Part shown: positions 59,643 to 64,000 of the stretch, in pieces
Layout: every line of letters begins with the position of its first letter
Numbering within the stretch: position 1 is the first letter of the stretch
Assembly (NCBI GenBank): GCA_002086835.1
Contig: MVIG01000004.1
Location: 310,001 to 374,000 of the forward strand
Source of the DNA: Mycolicibacterium porcinum
Lineage (GTDB): Bacteria > Actinomycetota > Actinomycetes > Mycobacteriales > Mycobacteriaceae
Direction: 5' to 3'
DNA length: 64,000 nucleotides
Notes under the pieces: generated by a model
Told to the model about the DNA's origin: nothing
The model's input: only the letters and a program-made list of their open reading frames with translations
Databases searched by the model: none
Position numbers and translations under genes: made by a program

Positions 59643-62600
59643 GGGCCGCTCGGGCGAGCAGTGCCTGCACCGGCGGCGGCTGCGCCACGAGTTCACCGAC
59701 GGACCCGATATCCAGCGGGATGGCCGGGCGGTCGGCCAGGTACTCGGAGTAGGAGCGGGCACCGAGCTTGAGGCCAAGCCCGATCCAAGCGTCGATCACC
59801 GACCAGCGCCGCGGATCGGCCTTCGCCCACGCACTGTCATCCAGGCGCCGCTTCCACTCGCGGCTGTCGACCTCATCTCGGGCAACCGCGCCGAGCACCT
59901 CCCGATACGACACTGCCTGACCACGCACCAGATCGATGCCACGGCCAAGCTGCTCCGGTCCACCGAACTCCGGCATTCTGCGCAGGATGCCGGCGGCCGC
60001 CGCGCGGCCGGTCGTCACCTCTTCGGTCAATTCGATTGCCGGATACGCCTGTAGCGCATGGCAGGCCTCGACAACCGCCAGCAGAATGTCGGCGGACCCA
60101 CGCAGCTGTCCGGGTGTCCCCAGGACCCTGGGCAGGCGCACGATCGTGAAGTCGAGCTCCCGGTCTGCCCGGCTCACCGCCAGTTCGGCGAGCGCTTTCG
60201 AGGCCGCGTACGGGTACGGACCGTGACGAGGGTCGACCACTTCTGCCGCGGTGACATCCCCGTTGACGACATAGGTCGACAAATGGACCAGCCTGACACC
60301 GGAAGCCGCGCACATCTGAGCCATGGCCGCCACCAATTCCACATTGGCACAACGCAGTTCCCGATAAGGCACCACCACATTCGTGTTACCGATGCAATTG
60401 ATGAGGGTCCGCGGCGCGGTTCGGCGGATCAGCGCCTCCAACTCGGCCGGCCCGAACCCGGGCACCAGGGGCTCGATCCGCACGCCGGGTGCGTCCCGAA
60501 GCGCCGTCCACGTTCGATCACCGGACGGCACCGATCTGGCGGCCAGCACCACGTCGGGGCGCGGTACCGCTGACCGCGTCAGGTCCAGAATCGCCTCGGC
60601 GAACCCGGTGCCCAGAATTCCTGACGCGCCGAGCACCAGGATCGGCCCGGTATTCGGGCCGTGCGACGAGCGCCCGGGATCGGATACCGCAGCGCGCCGC
60701 GTCGACACTGCGGCGAGATCATGGTCGACGTCTGCCGCGGTGGCACGGTCCATCCAGCCGTTTCCGACCGATGCGTCGGCCACCAGGTTCGCCGCCGTAT
60801 CGGCACCGATGATGTCGAGCATCGAAACGTGCCGGTCGAGATATGCCCGCGTATCGGGCAGGATTCGCACCACGTCCAGCGACCCGACGCCTTCGCACAG
60901 CAGCGAGGTGGTGGGCGTGATCGGCCGGCCGAGTCGGGCAGACCAGATTTCGGCGAGGCCGGTGGCCCGCGTGCCGCCTTCACCGTCGACCTGCTGCCAC
61001 AGCCCGGAACCGGCCGATGTGGGCAGCCTTGCGGTGTCGGTCTTTCCGTTGGGTTTCCGGGGAATGCGCACGACGCCCGCGATGATGAACGCCGGGACAC
61101 GCAGACCGACCAGGATGGTGCTGATGCGTGCCGCCACGGTGGAGTCTTCCCCACCCGCACGGGTCTGCGCAGTCTCGAACCACACCCCAAGGCGACCGTT
61201 GTGAAGCTCCACGGCGACATCACGCACCGCGGGATCGGCCACGATGCGCCTGGTGATCTCAGCGATGTCGACCCGCTTGCCCGAGACCTTGACGAGCGCG
61301 TCTTTTCGCCCGGCGAACACTGGGTAGCCCTGGCCGTCGACCGTTACCCGGTCCGCAGTCGCATAGGCTCGCCGCCGTCGCCCGTCGGGCATGGCGATCA
61401 ACGCGAAATCGGCATTGTCCACACCGAGGTAGCCGTCGGACACCACCTCGCCCACCACGACAACTTCACCGAATGCGATCACCACCGTGTTGGGAACCAC
61501 CGGTGCTCCCAGGCGCCGACGCGCTCCGCGCTCGAGCACCTGACCGCCGGCAATGACCGGCACATGGCTCACCACCACCGTGGTCTCCGTGGGGCCATAG
61601 CTCGACACCACCGAGATGTCATCGGCACCGGTGGCATTGACCCATTTGTCGACGGCCGCGGGACGGACGGGCTCGCCCCCGATGACAATCTGTCTCAGCT
61701 GAGAGCGGCGCACCCCGGCGATCGCATCGACGTCCTCGCACCACAGATGCCACAGGGCGGTCGGCATGTCCACGACGGTCGCCCCGCACGCCGTCAGCTC
61801 CGAGCTGAACGCCTGCAGGTCACCGGCTCTCAGCGCGGAGGACCGGACGAGCGTCGCCCCAGCCAGAGCGGCGCCGAAGACTTCTTCGACACTGATGTCC
61901 GAAGTCAGCGGCGCGCATTGAAGGATGGTGTCGTCCGGCCCCCAGCCATACGCCCGGATCATCCCGGCACAGAACGCCGCCAGCGACCCGTGACTGACGC
62001 GCACGAGCTTGGGTTCCCCGGTCGATCCGGACGTCGGCATCACGTAAGCGGTCGTGCCCGCAAGGCGCGGGTCTGTCGCGGCCTGTTCGACGCGAGCTTC
62101 CACCCGGCCACGGTGCTGCGGGTCCAGGCTCGACGGGATGTCTGCCGAGGCGACGTCGACGACGTGTGCCGCCATGCCGTCGCCGTACTGGTTGATCGTC
62201 AAGGCCCGTGATCGCACCTCGTCATCGCGGTCACAGACGCTGTAGCCACAACCTGCGAGGTGCGACGCGATCATCAGGTCGATGGTCCTGTCTGTGCCGT
62301 CATCGGTGAAGACCACCACATCGCCTGGCGCCACGTTCGTTTCGAGCATCCAGGCGATCCAGGAGTCGACGTTGGGGTGGCGTCGACGGCATTCGGTGAC
62401 CGCCACGGGCCGATCGAGAAACCACGCGGGCGCCGACCGCTGCTCCGGTTCGCGCTCGTCCGAAACCGCATGCAACGTTCCGTCACTGGCGATCGTGCGC
62501 CAGTCGTCGACGGTCATCGCGATCGGCGAATCCCACATCGCCGTCATTGCTTTCAGGGCCCTGGCTACCCGTTCTGCCACATTGAGACCGCGCCGCGACC

Positions 62601-63804
62601 GATCTGGCCTGTCCCAGAAGTTGAGGGTGAGCACGCGCCGCTGCTCGTCGAGCACCGCCGCCACGGTCATCCCCTCGACCGGTCCGATGTGCGACGTCAC
62701 GGGTGCCTCGACCAGGAAAGGCGCCAGCTCGGGCGCGCAGGGCTCGCGCAGAAAATTGAGGGTCAAGGTCTCGACGGATGTGGTCCGGTTGATCGCGAGA
62801 TACATCCGGCGGTAGTGCTCCTCGCGCAACCAACGGCGGCGCCCGGCCCTCACGTAGCCTCGGTCCACCGCACACACCACATCCGCCACCGAGGCATGCG
62901 GTGCGAACCGGACCGGCTGTGCCATCGAGTTGACCAGACACGTCACGACGTCGAGTTCATGGTCCCCGAAGCGATTGTCGACCGCGTGCACCAGCAGACC
63001 CTCGGTGGTGTGACGCAGGCTGGAGTCCACGGCTGTCGCCGCTGTCGCCACCAGTACGTTGATCGGGACATTCTCCCGGCCGGCCAGCTGGCGGATCGCA
63101 TCGTAATCCGCGCCACGAAGCTGTGCGGACTCGACGAGAACCCCCTGGCCGACAGTTGCCGGGGTTTCCGCGGCAGGTCCATGGCTCCCAGCCAGGACGG
63201 AAGCGGTGAGCTCCTGTCGCACGACCGAGGTGAGGCGCTCCAGCGAGTCGGCGATCCGGGTTGCCTCTCGGCGGTGCGCGGTGGCGACCCGCGTCAAACC
63301 CTCGCGGATACCGGCGCTTTCGACCGAGTCGCCGTCGGTGAGGGCCCGGCCCAGATGCGCTTCGATGATGCCGATCGCGCCACCGTCGAGCAGGATGTGG
63401 TGCGCTTGAGCATCGAGGCCGCACACCCATCCGTTGCCGTCGACCCGCACGGTGTAGCGCACCAGCGGCCTCTCGAGGATGCCAGGCCTCCATTCGTCGG
63501 CCAGCTCGGCGCTTCGGTCGTCGCCGCACACCTGCACGATGTCGTCCACATCAAGCCGGGGTACGAGATCCGGGTAACCGTCAGCGTCCGAAGCTGATGT
63601 CAGCACGCACAATTGAATGGGGTTGGCACGGATGGTCTTCCGTAGCGCGGCCAAGAACTCCGGCTGCGATATCGGCTGGAACCGGTAGCGCCTTCCGATC
63701 AGATACAGCTGCGGATCCGTATCCTGCAGCGCCCCGTTGTAGATGTTGCGCTGTGCGCGGCTCAGCGGAACCCGTTGCACGCGTTGACCTTCAGACAGGT
63801 TCAC
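59620..63804 (-). CDS. nrp: Single-module NRPS with terminal reductase (isonitrile lipopeptide/chalkophore synthetase, Rv0101-related)
   Basis: This 1394-residue enzyme has four domains: condensation with HHILLDG (His135, His136, Asp140); adenylation with PTSGSTGEPK (590-599) and YGPTETT (Tyr736); a thiolation domain with Ser975 in EGVGSLDVV; and a thioester reductase with GASGILG (from Gly1059) and YAASK (Tyr1199, Lys1203). It would join an acyl group to an amino acid and release it reductively. Rv0101 is, from memory, about 2500 residues with two modules, so this is a shorter C-A-T-R form. The thiolation motif has Gly where Asp or His is usual before Ser. The GTG start overlaps the carrier protein gene by 14 bp. 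Confidence 0.9.
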   Translation of the reverse strand: MNLSEGQRVQRVPLSRAQRNIYNGALQDTDPQLYLIGRRYRFQPISQPEFLAALRKTIRANPIQLCVLTSASDADGYPDLVPRLDVDDIVQVCGDDRSAELADEWRPGILERPLVRYTVRVDGNGWVCGLDAQAHHILLDGGAIGIIEAHLGRALTDGDSVESAGIREGLTRVATAHRREATRIADSLERLTSVVRQELTASVLAGSHGPAAETPATVGQGVLVESAQLRGADYDAIRQLAGRENVPINVLVATAATAVDSSLRHTTEGLLVHAVDNRFGDHELDVVTCLVNSMAQPVRFAPHASVADVVCAVDRGYVRAGRRRWLREEHYRRMYLAINRTTSVETLTLNFLREPCAPELAPFLVEAPVTSHIGPVEGMTVAAVLDEQRRVLTLNFWDRPDRSRRGLNVAERVARALKAMTAMWDSPIAMTVDDWRTIASDGTLHAVSDEREPEQRSAPAWFLDRPVAVTECRRRHPNVDSWIAWMLETNVAPGDVVVFTDDGTDRTIDLMIASHLAGCGYSVCDRDDEVRSRALTINQYGDGMAAHVVDVASADIPSSLDPQHRGRVEARVEQAATDPRLAGTTAYVMPTSGSTGEPKLVRVSHGSLAAFCAGMIRAYGWGPDDTILQCAPLTSDISVEEVFGAALAGATLVRSSALRAGDLQAFSSELTACGATVVDMPTALWHLWCEDVDAIAGVRRSQLRQIVIGGEPVRPAAVDKWVNATGADDISVVSSYGPTETTVVVSHVPVIAGGQVLERGARRRLGAPVVPNTVVIAFGEVVVVGEVVSDGYLGVDNADFALIAMPDGRRRRAYATADRVTVDGQGYPVFAGRKDALVKVSGKRVDIAEITRRIVADPAVRDVAVELHNGRLGVWFETAQTRAGGEDSTVAARISTILVGLRVPAFIIAGVVRIPRKPNGKTDTARLPTSAGSGLWQQVDGEGGTRATGLAEIWSARLGRPITPTTSLLCEGVGSLDVVRILPDTRAYLDRHVSMLDIIGADTAANLVADASVGNGWMDRATAADVDHDLAAVSTRRAAVSDPGRSSHGPNTGPILVLGASGILGTGFAEAILDLTRSAVPRPDVVLAARSVPSGDRTWTALRDAPGVRIEPLVPGFGPAELEALIRRTAPRTLINCIGNTNVVVPYRELRCANVELVAAMAQMCAASGVRLVHLSTYVVNGDVTAAEVVDPRHGPYPYAASKALAELAVSRADRELDFTIVRLPRVLGTPGQLRGSADILLAVVEACHALQAYPAIELTEEVTTGRAAAAGILRRMPEFGGPEQLGRGIDLVRGQAVSYREVLGAVARDEVDSREWKRRLDDSAWAKADPRRWSVIDAWIGLGLKLGARSYSEYLADRPAIPLDIGSVGELVAQPPPVQALLARAARELIPAV

Positions 63805-64000
63805 CGAGCTTCTCCAACTCGTGGACCCATCCCGCCAACGACAGGTTCCCGGCCAGTCGCCGCGGAACGTCGGATTCCCGATCGATGCCGAGTCGCTTCA
63901 TCAGCAGGACGAATCGAACCGAGTCCAGCCCGAGATCCCTGAGGTCTGTGGCATCTCCGTCGACCAGATCAGTCTCGTCGACGTACAGCACCTCCGCGAG
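63791..64000 (-). CDS. Carrier protein of the isonitrile lipopeptide cluster (Rv0100 homologue), 5' truncated by window edge
   Basis: About 69 codons are visible, open at the right edge. The protein matches Rv0100: EVLYVDETDLVDGD, then the phosphopantetheine serine in DLGLDSVRFVLLMKRLGI, and a C-terminal SLAGWVHELEKLGE. In M. tuberculosis it carries the fatty acyl unit loaded by FadD10 for the NRPS. The gene overlaps the NRPS start by 14 bp. The isonitrile-forming oxygenase, thioesterase and ligase genes would lie beyond the window on the right. Confidence 0.92.
   Translation of the reverse strand, partial: LAEVLYVDETDLVDGDATDLRDLGLDSVRFVLLMKRLGIDRESDVPRRLAGNLSLAGWVHELEKLGEPV

Overview
The window is high-GC actinobacterial DNA from a mycobacterium, most likely a fast-growing Mycolicibacterium-type species. 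The evidence is long gene-order agreement with M. tuberculosis and M. smegmatis (Rv numbers below are from memory), MmpS/MmpL and WS/DGAT proteins, mycobactin genes, a DUF732 secreted protein, trHbO and a SigC-type ECF sigma factor.

Region 1 (1-24967) is conserved core. After a partial enolase-superfamily gene come homologues of Rv2466c, pepN (Rv2467), DUF5130, the aa3 oxidase subunit CtaJ, the HNH protein Rv2469c, glbO (Rv2470), aglA (Rv2471), Rv2474c, Rv2475c, the large NAD-glutamate dehydrogenase (Rv2476c), ettA (Rv2477c), an SSB-like protein (Rv2478c), a CopD/CtaG fusion, and an acyltransferase operon WS/DGAT-plsC-plsB2 (Rv2484c-Rv2482c). It ends at tRNA-Arg(UCU). Three related intergenic palindromes lie between 4.7 and 8.8 kb.

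Region 2 (24929-27082) is a small degenerate island. It is bounded by a 44-bp, 42/44 identical direct repeat of the tRNA-Arg 3' half and holds a Fic protein and a transposase remnant but no integrase. Region 3 (27.2-38.8 kb) is accessory metabolism: a universal stress protein; a GntR-controlled catabolic cluster (MBL hydrolase, CoA ligase, class II aldolase, amidohydrolase, D-2-hydroxyacid dehydrogenase) with a candidate operator over a consensus, probably leaderless promoter; an mmpS-mmpL-tetR exporter unit; and a RibD/DHFR-like protein. Region 4 (38.9-41.6 kb) holds mycobactin genes mbtK, mbtL and mbtM. Region 5 (41.9-50.5 kb) is a methylcitrate-cycle operon prpD-prpB-prpC with pyruvate carboxylase downstream and prpR divergent.

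Region 6 (50.5-64 kb) is the most interesting: what looks like a complete copper-acquisition locus. It joins the 3' end of an isonitrile-lipopeptide (chalkophore) cluster (Rv0100-like carrier protein and a C-A-T-R NRPS related to Rv0101) with a CopZ-like HMA protein, a PepSY membrane protein with a His-rich loop, the ECF sigma factor SigC, the copper P-type ATPase CtpB, a small membrane protein, an unannotated 36-residue Cys-rich metallothionein-like peptide, an Rv0102-like CopD/CtaG protein, a DUF5134 membrane protein and a zinc-finger membrane protein that could be an anti-sigma factor. Five of these genes have the same bipartite promoter, (G/C)GGAAC-N17-CGAC(C/T)(A/T), always with a 17-nt spacer. 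A perfect 8-bp inverted repeat of BlaI/CopY style lies between the DUF5134 and CopD/CtaG genes. I propose that SigC here drives its own physically linked regulon for copper scavenging and delivery to the aa3 oxidase.
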